64,000 nt of DNA from DASQUK01 sp963717085. Its GTDB lineage: Bacteria; Actinomycetota; Acidimicrobiia; Acidimicrobiales; VFJN01. The stretch is from the NCBI GenBank assembly GCA_963717085.1, contig CAVQVM010000019.1, positions 434,001-498,000 on the forward strand. The letters run 5' to 3'. Positions 49,703 through 59,469 of the stretch are shown here, one piece after another (position 1 is the stretch's first letter; every line of letters begins with the position of its first letter). The position numbers and the translations under genes are program-made. The notes below the pieces were generated by a model. It worked only from the letters and a program-made list of their open reading frames with translations. It did not search any database and had not been told where the DNA came from.

Positions 49703-50956
49703 ATGATCCCGCTCGACGACGCCATCGCCCACGTGCTCGCCGGCTGCGCGCCGCTCCCGCCGGTACGAATGGCGACGACGGAGGCGGTGGGATGCGTGCT
49801 GGCTGCGGACGTCGTGGCCAGGGAGCCGGTGCCGCCATTCGCCAACACGGCCATGGACGGCTACGCGCTGCGGGCGGCAGACGTGGCCGCCGTGCCGGTC
49901 ACCCTGCCAGTGGTGGCGGAGGTGGCCGCGGGTCGTCAGGCACCGCGACCGCTCCAGGCGGGCGAGGCCATGCGGATCTTCACGGGGGCACCGATACCCG
50001 AGGGCGCGGACGCCGTCGTGATGGTGGAGCGGACCGAGCGGCGCGACGGCGGCAAGGCCGTCGAGATCCAGGTGTCGGTCGATCCCGGCAACCACGTGCG
50101 GGCAGTGGGCGAGGACCTCCATGCCGGCCAGCGCGTCTTCGGCGCCGGAGACGAGCTGACGCCGGCCCGTCTCGGCGTGCTCGCATCCCTGGGCGTCGAG
50201 GAGGTCGAGGCGCACCCGCGGCCCCGGGTGGGCGTGATGTCGACGGGCGACGAGCTCGTGGTCGGCCCCGGTCCGCTCCAGCCGGGACAGATCCGTGACA
50301 GCAACCGCCCGGCGCTGCTGGCGCTCGTCGCCCAGGCGGGGTTCGACGCCGTGGACCTGGGCCGTGTCGCCGATGACGAGGCCGCCATCGCGGCGGGCCT
50401 GGAGCGGGGTGCCGCCACGTGCGATGCGGTCCTCACCAGCGGCGGGGTGTCGATGGGCGACATCGACCTGGTCAGGGTCGTTCTGGATCGCATCGGCAAG
50501 ATGCGCTGGATGCAGGTGGCGATCCGTCCGGCCAAGCCGCTGGCCTTCGGCGTCATCCGTGCCGGGGATGGCGGACGACGCCACGTGCCGGTCTTCGGCC
50601 TGCCCGGCAACCCCGTGTCATCGCTGGTGAGCTTCGAGCTGATCGCCCGGCCCGGGCTGCGCCGGCTCGGCGGGCACCCGCATCCCCGTCTCCACCGGCC
50701 GCGGCTGGCGGCGACCGCCGACGAAGCGCTGACCCGCCGGCCCGACGGCAAGGTCCACTTGGTGCGGGTCGTGGCGACCGCCGGCGAGCGGGGCGTCCTG
50801 CACGTCCGCTCGTCGGGCGGCCAGGGGTCGCACCAGCTGGCGGCGATGGCCCGGGCCAACGCCCTAGCGGTGGTCCCCGACGGCGACGGCGTCCGGCTCG
50901 GCGGCAAGGTGGAGGTCATCCTCCTGGAGGAGCCACCGACACAGGAATGGGCCTGA
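49703..50956 (+). CDS. moeA: Molybdopterin molybdotransferase MoeA / gephyrin-like protein
   Basis: 417 residues from an ATG at 49703, 20 bases after galU. The MoeA domains are complete: PPFANTAMDGYALRAADV near residue 50, RIFTGAPIPEGADAVVMVE, the MogA-like core VGVMSTGDELV with DSNRPALLALV, TSGGVSMGDIDLV and VFGLPGNPVSSLVSFEL, plus a C-terminal beta-barrel. MoeA inserts molybdate into adenylated molybdopterin. In Corynebacterium the MoeA-like Glp encoded near galU works instead in cell division with the membrane protein GlpR; a GlpR-like gene lies 1.9 kb downstream here. Confidence 0.93.
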   Translation: MIPLDDAIAHVLAGCAPLPPVRMATTEAVGCVLAADVVAREPVPPFANTAMDGYALRAADVAAVPVTLPVVAEVAAGRQAPRPLQAGEAMRIFTGAPIPEGADAVVMVERTERRDGGKAVEIQVSVDPGNHVRAVGEDLHAGQRVFGAGDELTPARLGVLASLGVEEVEAHPRPRVGVMSTGDELVVGPGPLQPGQIRDSNRPALLALVAQAGFDAVDLGRVADDEAAIAAGLERGAATCDAVLTSGGVSMGDIDLVRVVLDRIGKMRWMQVAIRPAKPLAFGVIRAGDGGRRHVPVFGLPGNPVSSLVSFELIARPGLRRLGGHPHPRLHRPRLAATADEALTRRPDGKVHLVRVVATAGERGVLHVRSSGGQGSHQLAAMARANALAVVPDGDGVRLGGKVEVILLEEPPTQEWA

Positions 50957-50958
50957 GA

Positions 50959-51041
50959 GGCCCAGCGGATAGCGCGCTCCCAAGGGCACCCCGCGCGGGA
51001 ACTTGTTGCTGGGCCGCAGCTCAACAGCTGGGCCTCCCAGC
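50959..51041 (+). ncRNA. Candidate structured leader upstream of moaA
   Basis: In the 174-base gap GGCCCAGC (50959-50966) can pair with GCTGGGCC (51008-51015), enclosing an inner GCGCG/CGCGC helix. GCTGGG can instead pair with CCCAGC (51036-51041) across a CAGCT-CAAC-AGCTG hairpin. The two pairings exclude each other, as in a switch. moaA leaders in other bacteria carry the Moco riboswitch, but I do not recognise its consensus here. Confidence 0.3.
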
Positions 51042-51130
51042 AGCGCTGATCACCTTGAGCCGAGAGGACGTGCCCGCGCGTTGATCCCTTTGGGGGCGGG
51101 GACCGGCACCCGTCGCAGTAGGTTGGGGCA

Positions 51131-52117
<987 letters not shown>

Positions 52118-52185
52118 GAGCCTGCTCGACCCACCGGCGCCGGGGGATGAACGTTGTCCCTGCTGGGGCCACTAGTGTGGGGCCC

Positions 52186-52689
52186 ATGTCCGACCGGGGG
52201 CTCACCCATCTCGACCCACTGGGCAGGGCCCGGATGGTCGATGTCACGCCCAAGGAGCCGACCCACCGCCGGGCCGTCGCGCGGGGGCGGGTGCACATGC
52301 GGCCCGAGACCGCGTCGCTGGTGGCCCGGGGAGCGATCAGCAAGGGTGATGTGCTCGCCGTCGCTCGGGTGGCCGGCATCCAGGCGGCGAAGCGCACGCC
52401 CGAGCTGATCCCGCTATGCCATCCGCTGCTCGTGGGCAGCGTGCTGGTCAACTTCCGCATCGAGGACGACTTCATCGAGGTCGAGGCCCACGTCGAGACC
52501 GTCGACCGCACGGGCGTCGAGATGGAGGCGATGACCGCCTGCTCGGTGGCCTGTCTCACGATCTACGACATGTGCAAGTCGGTCGACCGGGGCATGACGA
52601 TCGGCGACATCGCGCTCTGGGAGAAGACCGGCGGCCGCAGCGGCACCTACAGGCGCAGCGACGGCATCGACGCCGAACTCGGCCTGTAG
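52186..52689 (+). CDS. moaC: Cyclic pyranopterin monophosphate synthase MoaC
   Basis: 167 residues from an ATG at 52186. The conserved segments are LTHLDPLGRARMVDVTPKEP, AAKRTPELIPLCHPLLVG, GVEMEAMTACSVACLTIYDM and MCKSVDRGM with the catalytic Lys. The enzyme rearranges the MoaA product to cPMP. It sits 68 bases after moaA, with a CCACTAGTG palindrome in the gap. moaD and moaE are not in the window. Confidence 0.97.
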   Translation: MSDRGLTHLDPLGRARMVDVTPKEPTHRRAVARGRVHMRPETASLVARGAISKGDVLAVARVAGIQAAKRTPELIPLCHPLLVGSVLVNFRIEDDFIEVEAHVETVDRTGVEMEAMTACSVACLTIYDMCKSVDRGMTIGDIALWEKTGGRSGTYRRSDGIDAELGL

Positions 52690-52820
52690 CCCCGGTCAGG
52701 CTGCAGCGGCACCTCGACGCAGCGACGGCGTCGACGCCTAGCTCGGCCTGTAGCCCCAGGTCAGGCGGCATCCACCGCGTCCGTGAAGCCGACCTGTACG
52801 GTCGCAAGCGAGACCTTGGA

Positions 52821-53438
52821 ATGGATGCCGTGCCTGCTTTCTTGCTTCTTGGAGTGATCTGGGCAGCGGTGCTGCTGCCACCCTGGTTGCAGAGCCGTCG
52901 CGAAGCCCGACCCACCGCCTCGATGGTCACCTTTCGGCGCCAACTGTGGTCGCTGGCACGAACGTCTCCCGGCTATCGCCCCGTGTACACGGACGCGTTC
53001 AGCGACCACGAGGACGACTACGACGGTGACCTGGCCGATGAGCTCTACGACGACGATGGTGGTGCGGCCGGGCTGGCCGGGGGTATCGGGCGGCTCCCCG
53101 ACGGCGACGATCTGGCCCGCCGGCGATCCCCCGGCTCCACCGGGCACGCCCCGGCCTCGCCGCGGGCCGCCACGGCCGGGGGCTCCTACCGCCGGCGGCG
53201 TCACATCCTCACCGGTCTCACCGTGCTGGCCATCGGCAGCGTGGCGCCGGCCGTGCTGCTCGGTGGCGCTGGGTGGATCGGGCTGGCGGTCGCCGGCGGA
53301 CTGCTCCTGACGTACCTGGCGCTCCTGGTGCGACGTCAGCGCCGGCTCGCCGAGCGGCTCCAGAAGGTGCGCTACCTGGCCCCGATCCGCGCACCGCGTC
53401 CGGCGGTGGTGGTGCTGGGCACCGGTACCGGCCGCTAG
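52821..53438 (+). CDS. GlpR-like membrane protein (one N-terminal and two C-terminal helices)
   Basis: 205 residues from an ATG at 52821. An N-terminal helix (VPAFLLLGVIWAAVLLPPWL) is followed by SRREARPTASMVTFRRQLW, a cytoplasmic acidic and proline/glycine-rich stretch of about 90 residues, and two adjoining helices (LTGLTVLAIGSVAPAVLLG, GLAVAGGLLLTYLALLV) with a basic tail. The layout and the place behind galU-moeA match Rv0996/GlpR, the membrane receptor of gephyrin-like Glp in corynebacteria and mycobacteria. The assignment is by layout and synteny. Confidence 0.65.
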   Translation: MDAVPAFLLLGVIWAAVLLPPWLQSRREARPTASMVTFRRQLWSLARTSPGYRPVYTDAFSDHEDDYDGDLADELYDDDGGAAGLAGGIGRLPDGDDLARRRSPGSTGHAPASPRAATAGGSYRRRRHILTGLTVLAIGSVAPAVLLGGAGWIGLAVAGGLLLTYLALLVRRQRRLAERLQKVRYLAPIRAPRPAVVVLGTGTGR

Positions 53439-53453
53439 CTCGCCGAGCAGGCG

Positions 53454-54113
53454 ATGTCGGCACCCGACGCCGGGCGCGATGCCCGCCGCGACAGCCTGGC
53501 CGGTGCGGTCGCAGCCATTCACGACGAGCTGGCCGACGCCAATCGGGCACGCGAGACGGCGCTGGTGTCGTGCCGCAGCGTCATAAGGGCTGCGGGGTCG
53601 AGCATCCGGGCGATCCACAGGCTCGATACCGACGCCGCTGCGGCCCTGGCCGACCGCGCCGAGGCGGCGCTGCGGGAGGCCCAGGAGGTCCTGTCCCCGT
53701 TCCCCGCGGTCGGCCACGGCGGCTTCCTCCATGACGCCGAGAAGGAGTACACCGAGGCCCGCGCCGTTGCCGCCCTGGTTGCCGGAGGCCCCATGCCCAC
53801 GCCCGCCGACCTGGGGGTTGCCGCGGCGGCATGGATGCGGGGCGTGGCCGAGGCCGCCAGCGAGCTGCGCCGCCACCTGCTCGATCGCTTGCGGGAGGGG
53901 GAGGTCGAGCGCGGCGAGTCGTTGCTGGCCGCCATGGACGAGGTCTACGACGCGTTGGTCGTTGTCGACTACCCGGACGCGCTGACCAGCGGGCTGCGCC
54001 GGACGCTCGACGCGTTGCGGGCGGTGCTCGAGCGCAGCCGCGGCGATGTGACCACGACCGTGCTCCAGACCCGCCTCCAGGGCGCCATCGAGGGGCTGTC
54101 CCCGCAGGGCTGA
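53454..54113 (+). CDS. Translin-family protein
   Basis: 219 residues from an ATG at 53454, 15 bases after the GlpR-like gene. It is all-helical and has the translin order: CRSVIRAAGSSIRAIHRLDT, FLHDAEKEYTEARAVAALV, MPTPADLGVAAAAWMRGVAE, AASELRRHLLDRLREGEVE and VVDYPDALTSGLRRTLDALR then AVLERSRGDVTTT. Translins form ring-shaped octamers that bind single-stranded RNA or DNA; with TRAX they cleave RNA. The bacterial members are little studied. Catalytic acidic residues of TRAX cannot be judged. Confidence 0.78.
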   Translation: MSAPDAGRDARRDSLAGAVAAIHDELADANRARETALVSCRSVIRAAGSSIRAIHRLDTDAAAALADRAEAALREAQEVLSPFPAVGHGGFLHDAEKEYTEARAVAALVAGGPMPTPADLGVAAAAWMRGVAEAASELRRHLLDRLREGEVERGESLLAAMDEVYDALVVVDYPDALTSGLRRTLDALRAVLERSRGDVTTTVLQTRLQGAIEGLSPQG

Positions 54114-54153
54114 CGCGACCTCGAACGGGATCTGCCGGCCGTGCGCCCGCCGG

Positions 54154-55851
54154 TCAGGCGAGGTCGTGGTCGTAGGCGTAGGCCGTCGCTGCGGCGCGCG
54201 ACGACACGCCGAGCTTGGTGAAGATGTGGCTGACATGGCTCGCCACGGTCTTCTCGCTGATGTACAGCTTCTCGGCGATGACCCGGTTCGTCTTGCCCTG
54301 CGCCAGCACGCGCAGCACCTCGAGCTCGCGGGACGTGAGGCCATCCGGGCGGCCCGGCTCAGCACCCCCGGCGAGCCGGGCCAGGTCCGATGCCGCGCCG
54401 AGCGCCTCGAACGTCGTGCGGGCGGCGCTCCTCGCCAGTTCGGCTCCCTCGGTGTCGCCGACGGCGGCGCAGGCATCGGCGATCAGCACGCGCGTCAGCG
54501 CCGCCTCGTGCCGCGCCTCGAGCTCCGTCCACTGCTGCAGCGCCTGGCGGGAGGCCTGGAGGGCGTCCTTGGCCCGGCCCTCGGCGAGCAGGACGGCGGC
54601 GGTCGCGTGCGCCGCCCGCGCCTGGAGGAACGGTGATCCCAGCTCGGCCGCCGTGGTTGTCAGCTCCTCTGCCGCCGCCCGCGCCGCTGCGACATCGTCG
54701 ACGGCGAGCATGATCTCGGCGTAGGCGCCGAGCACCCGCGCCCGGGCGATGAGGCCGACCGCCTCATCGAGCACCCGCCGGATGGAGGCAGCGGCCGTGT
54801 CGTTCCGTCGCTGCGCGAGCCTCATGAGTGCGAGGCCGGGCTGGGGCTCGCAGCCGTACTCGTTGGCGCTGCGGTAGGAGGCCTCGGCGGCATCGAACTC
54901 CCCGCGGAGCCGATGGAGGTCGCCCTCCACATAGTGGGCTCCGCCGAGCGTCAGGCCGTTGATCGGTTCGGCCAGGCGCTCGCACGCGCGGTGGGCGGAC
55001 TCCACGGCGTCGGACCAGTCGCCGTGCACGTGCAGCACCTGGGCGCTGTGCAGCAGGCAGTTGCCCCGGTAGAGCACGAGGTCGGTGTGCTCGTCGCACC
55101 AGCGCGAGAACGAGTCGGTCCAGGCACGGCAGCGAGAAACGTCGAAGATCTCGGTGCATGCGTCGATCACCGTGCAGTAGGCGTCACCCACAGCGATCGG
55201 CGAGATCTCCCGGGCCTCGACCGAGATCATCGCTTCGTCGAGCAGCGCCACCCCCTCGGCGATCGCCCCGAGGTAGACGAGCATCCGGCCCTCGCCGATG
55301 CGCGCCAGGGTCATGAGCTCCCGGTCGCGATAGCGCGCACCGATGGCGCCCGCACTCACGAACAGCTCGTGCGCACCGGGATAGTCGCCCGCCCCGAAGA
55401 TCCGGCACATCGCCGAGGCGTGCGCGAGGTAGCCGAGCTCGACACAGTCGATGCCGGCGTCGTCCAGGAGTCGGCGTACCCGCTCGACCCACCCCGCACT
55501 CCGGCCGATGTCGCCCTTGAACCCCAGCGTCTGTGCCAAGCGGAGGCCGAACCGGGCCGCCAGCTCGACATCGTCGGCGTGCGCGGAGTCCCGGTGGGCA
55601 CGTGCCCACAGTTCGAAGGCGGTCTCGTCGCGGCCCGTCAGGTAGGCCGCGGTGGCGAATCGGTCGAGATCCTCGATCGAGAGGTCGTCCCTCGGCACCC
55701 CAGCCAGCAACCGGTGCGTCTCGCGCCAGTCGTGACGCTCGAAGGCCGCCTGAGCGTCGTCGATCGCTCGCCGCACCGCGCCAGTATCGCCGATGCGACA
55801 CGCTTGCCTCCCCGTCCGGGCCGGGCCGATGCGTCGCGACTGGCGCCCCAT
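54154..55851 (-). CDS. TPR-containing LuxR-family transcriptional regulator
   Basis: About 565 residues from an ATG at 55851; a GTG at 55776 is equally likely. The body is a chain of TPR-like helical pairs (for example DDAQAAFERHDWRETHRLL, RLRGEFDAAEASYRSANEYG, AEGRAKDALQASRQALQQW). The last 65 residues are a LuxR/GerE helix-turn-helix: LTSRELEVLRVLAQGKTNR, EKLYISEKTVASHVSHIF and KLGVSSRAAATAYA. No ATPase domain is present, unlike MalT-type LALs. It is divergent from an NTF2-like gene, a likely target. Confidence 0.9.
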   Translation of the reverse strand: MGRQSRRIGPARTGRQACRIGDTGAVRRAIDDAQAAFERHDWRETHRLLAGVPRDDLSIEDLDRFATAAYLTGRDETAFELWARAHRDSAHADDVELAARFGLRLAQTLGFKGDIGRSAGWVERVRRLLDDAGIDCVELGYLAHASAMCRIFGAGDYPGAHELFVSAGAIGARYRDRELMTLARIGEGRMLVYLGAIAEGVALLDEAMISVEAREISPIAVGDAYCTVIDACTEIFDVSRCRAWTDSFSRWCDEHTDLVLYRGNCLLHSAQVLHVHGDWSDAVESAHRACERLAEPINGLTLGGAHYVEGDLHRLRGEFDAAEASYRSANEYGCEPQPGLALMRLAQRRNDTAAASIRRVLDEAVGLIARARVLGAYAEIMLAVDDVAAARAAAEELTTTAAELGSPFLQARAAHATAAVLLAEGRAKDALQASRQALQQWTELEARHEAALTRVLIADACAAVGDTEGAELARSAARTTFEALGAASDLARLAGGAEPGRPDGLTSRELEVLRVLAQGKTNRVIAEKLYISEKTVASHVSHIFTKLGVSSRAAATAYAYDHDLA

Positions 55852-55965
55852 AGGTGGTTCTGCTGAGGCTCGCCGCCGACGGAAATCGTTGGTTCGACCG
55901 ACGCCGTGGCGTGCCTCTCGTTCGTACCGTCGCACTCGACGACCGATCGCGACCAGGAGGACGAC

Positions 55966-56391
55966 ATGACGGCACCCGCGATGATCCCGATCGACGACGG
56001 CACCGCCCAGGCGCTGAGCGAACGGCTGGCGGACGTGTTCCGCACCGGCAAGGCCAACGAAGTGCTCGCCGACGATCTATTCCTCGACGGCCACCCACCG
56101 CTGTGGCGGTTCCAGCTCCAGGGGCTGGACACGTTCGCCGCGTGGCTTGCCGGCTACTCGCCCGACGGCGCCGAGACGACGGTCGTGCGCACCATTCCGA
56201 CTGCGACCGGCTTCGTCACCGAGTTCGTCGGCCGCCACGACGAGGACGGCGAGGAGATGACCGATCGCAAGATCCTGCTGTGCGAGGTCCGGGGTGGCCA
56301 GGTCTCCGAGCTGACCGTCTATTGCAGCGGCGACTGGGACGCGGAGCTCCGCGCCCGCCACGCCGCCGAGGCCCCGATCATCCGGCCCTGA
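55966..56391 (+). CDS. NTF2-like / SnoaL-fold protein
   Basis: 141 residues from an ATG at 55966 with AGGAGG six bases upstream. The cone-shaped fold is suggested by ERLADVFRTGKANEVLADDL, LFLDGHPPLWRFQLQGLD and the alternating strands FVTEFVGRHDEDGEEM and ILLCEVRGGQVSELTVYCSG. NTF2-like proteins bind or isomerise small hydrophobic molecules; the ligand here is unknown. It starts 114 bases from the divergent LuxR-type regulator. Confidence 0.82.
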   Translation: MTAPAMIPIDDGTAQALSERLADVFRTGKANEVLADDLFLDGHPPLWRFQLQGLDTFAAWLAGYSPDGAETTVVRTIPTATGFVTEFVGRHDEDGEEMTDRKILLCEVRGGQVSELTVYCSGDWDAELRARHAAEAPIIRP

Positions 56392-56422
56392 TGTCGCGGG
56401 AAATGCGTACGCCGGCGAGGGA

Positions 56423-59207
56423 TCAGTCCTGCGCCACCGGCGCGAGCTCCTCGAGAGCGAGGGACGCCCGCTCCTCGAGCAGGGGTGCCCCCTGGCGGCG
56501 AGCGATGTCGCGCGCCCGGACCAGCTCGGCGATGACGTCCCCCTCGTCGGCCCCGCGCTGCGCCAGCAGCAGCGCGCGCAGGCGGTGCAGCTCCCCGGCA
56601 TGGCAGTAGTCGCGATCGCCGCTCTCTGCCAGGGCCTCGTCGACGGCCTCCAGGCCCTCGCCGATCCGACCCGCCCGCACCAAGGCGTCGGCCAGAAGCC
56701 CGAGGTAGTACGGGAGGTCCATGCGGGCCCCGGTGGCCCGGTACGCCTCGATCCCGGCGCGCAGCTCGTCGAGGCCTTCTGCCGTTCCCCCCAGTGCGGC
56801 CCGAGACCATCCCCACAGGAGCTGCGCGATGGCGACCTGAGGCCCGAAGCCCTGCGCGCGCGCCATCTCGAGCGCGGTGGCGGCGTGATCCAGCACCACC
56901 GTGGGCTCGTCGCGCAGCTGGTGGAGGACCGCCGCCTGCTCGTGGGCGCTTGCGAGGCTGAACGTGTGGTCGGCGTCGCGAGCCAGAGCGAAGGCGTCGG
57001 CCATCAGCGAACTCGCTCTCTCGGTCTCGCCGAGGTACCACGACGACAGGGCTCCCCATGTGAGACAGCCCACGCCGGGGTTGTAGCCGTATCGGGCCTG
57101 AAGCTCCAGGTGCAGAGCGGGGTCGTAGAGCTCCCAACCCGTTTCGGCGTGGTCCACCGCCCGATCGAAGCGGCCCTGGTGGAACATGGAGCACGCAAGC
57201 AGGTCATAAGAGCCCATGTGGTGGGCGGCGTCGTCGACGGCTTCGAGATCGAGCACCTGCTGCACGACCTCTGCGGCGCGCCGGTACTCCCCGCGGCTCT
57301 CGTACAGGCTGGCGAGGCCGTAGAGGATGGACGGCAGCGCCCGAGCGGGGTCGGCCGAGTGTCGGGCAAGCTCGTGGGCGCGCTCGGTACGCGGCCTCGA
57401 CCTCGGTTGAGGCCCAGCCGCGGGTTGCGATGAGCAACGGACCGAGGATCGCCTGGAGTGTGAGCTCGTGTTCGTGGCGTTCGGGCCCCTCACCGAGGGA
57501 TGTCACAACGTCCAGTCCGACGCGGACGTGCTCGAGCGCCTCCACGTGCGCGTTACGGCCCATGGCTTGCCGCGCCGCCTGCGCCGCGTGCGTGGCGGCG
57601 CCGGTCGCGTCCCGGCCGCGGATGAAGTGCATCGCCAACTCGGAGGCGTGGTCGGCGGCCGCCGCGCCATATCCATACTCCAGGCGGCGACCGATCTGCA
57701 GGTGGAGCCGGGCACGGCGCTGGGGCGGCACGCGTTCGTAGACCACTTCCTGGTACAGGTCGTGGTCGAACCGGAAGCTGGCCGCGACGGTGCCATCGGG
57801 CCAGGTGTGTTCACCGGTGGCGGTGACAAGCAGCGACCGGCGCGCGAGCTCCGAGCAGCGGGCCTCGCTCTCCTCCGGATCGATCCCCAGGGCTGCGGCG
57901 ATGGCTGCCGCGGAGAACTGCCGACCCGCGACCGCCGCGGCTTCGAGCAGTTCCTGGTCGGCGGTGGGGGCGCGCACCAGGCGCTGCTCGATGAGCTGCC
58001 GGAGCGATCCCGGGACGGTCGCGGCCAGCTGACCCGTGTCGACCGTGGGCGCGCAGGCGTCGCCGTCGACGGCGATCAGCCCCTGCGCGAGCCACTCGTC
58101 GACGAGGCTCTGCAGGTGTAGCGGGTTGCCGGCGGCGCGGCGGTTGGCGACGCCCATCAGATCGGCCGACGGTTCCGCACCGCAGCGCCTACCCACGAGC
58201 TGTGCGGCTGCGCGTTCCTCGAGTGGCGGCATCTGCACCTCGGTCAGGGCACCGTGGAGCCGAAGGTCGTGCAGCACGTCGGGCAGGCCCGACGTCGTCC
58301 CCGCCAGCTCCTCGGTCCGGCACGTGATCAAGACGAGCAGGCGAGCCGGGGTGCGACGGCGACCGAGAGCGGCAAGGACGTCGACGGTCGAGGGGTCGCT
58401 CCACTGCAGGTCCTCGAGGATCAGCACCACTGGATCCACCGCAGCCAGGGCTTCGAGCGCCTCCACGATCTCCCGGAGCATCCGGTCCCGGGTGCTGCCG
58501 AGCACCCGACGTCGAAGCCCGTCGAACTCGTCGTCGGCCACCAGCCAGGGCATCTGCACCAGCCACGTCGGGGCCCGATCCGACAGGAGTTCGACGAGCG
58601 CCGGGCCGTAGGGCAGCGTGGCGGCTTCGGCGAGGGCCTCGAGCAGCGGGAGGTAGGGCTCGCCGGCCCCCCGATACTCGACGCACTGCCCCGTCAGCAG
58701 CCGGAGACCGGCGCGCCGCCACTCTGCCGCCATCGCGTCGACCAGCAGCGTCTTCCCCACACCGGGCTCGCCGCTCACGACGACCACACGCCGCCCGCCG
58801 GCGACGACGTCGTCCATGCACTCGGCGAGTACCTTCTGCTGCGCCTCGCGACCGAGCGCCGTCACCCGGGAGGCGGGATCGTCGCCGGCCGGATCCCCGC
58901 GCCGGTCCGCGTCGGCGACGAACCGGTAGCCACGTCCGTGCACGGTGCGGACGATGCGTTGGAGGCGCCCGTCGTCGCCCACCGCCCGCCGCACGTTCTT
59001 GATGCGGGTCGTCAGCGTCGACTCCGTGACGAAGCGGGTCTTCCACACCTCGTCGAGGAGCTCCTCCTTGGCAACCACGCGATCACGGTGCTCGAGGAGG
59101 TAGACGAGCACGTCGTAAACCTGGGGTTCGATGCGAACCACATCGCCGTTCCGGCGGAGCTCGTAGGTGTCGGTGTCGAGCTCGCACCCGGCGAACACGT
59201 AGATCAC
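56423..59207 (-). pseudogene. Winged-helix / AAA ATPase / TPR regulator with a one-base frameshift
   Basis: Read from a GTG at 59207 (GGAG five bases before). Residues 1-100 are an OmpR-type winged helix (CELDTDTYELRRNGD, YLLEHRDRVVAKEELLDEVW, VRTVHGRGYRFVA). An AAA module follows: Walker A VSGEPGVGKTLLVDAM and Walker B VVLILEDLQWSDPS. TPR repeats begin after residue 500. At about 57386 one extra base shifts the frame: EVEAAY must continue ERAHELARHSADPARALPS in another frame, which then stays open to 56423. Without the shift it would be about 928 residues. A sequencing error is possible. Confidence 0.82.
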
Positions 59208-59469
59208 GTCGACTCCGACCCGCGCCCACGATCCGCCACGGCCGCAACGGTAGGGCACGGCACGGCTGCGCACCGCACCCCTCTCGGCCGGACGCCGGGT
59301 GCTCGCGACCGTCCGATCCGTACCGTCCGTGGCGCCGGGACCACGCCGCGGGACGGTCGGGGCTCCGGACGATCTCCACGCGCTCCTCACCCCGTCTCCA
59401 AGGTCGCGGCGCCGCGTTCCTTCAGAGTCGCAGAGCAAGCGGTCGAGCCACCAGAAGGAGACGATCCCG

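Noticed and set aside
50957..51130. tRNA-like segment between moeA and moaA
   Set aside because: No cloverleaf with D- and T-arms could be formed; kept only as a candidate leader structure.
52170..52182. CCACTAGTG palindrome before moaC as another element copy
   Set aside because: It matches only the outermost bases of the CTAG element; too short to separate a remnant from chance.
56423..57493. Separate TPR protein gene downstream of the AAA regulator
   Set aside because: Its first residues continue the interrupted TPR domain of the upstream frame, so the two are one frameshifted gene.
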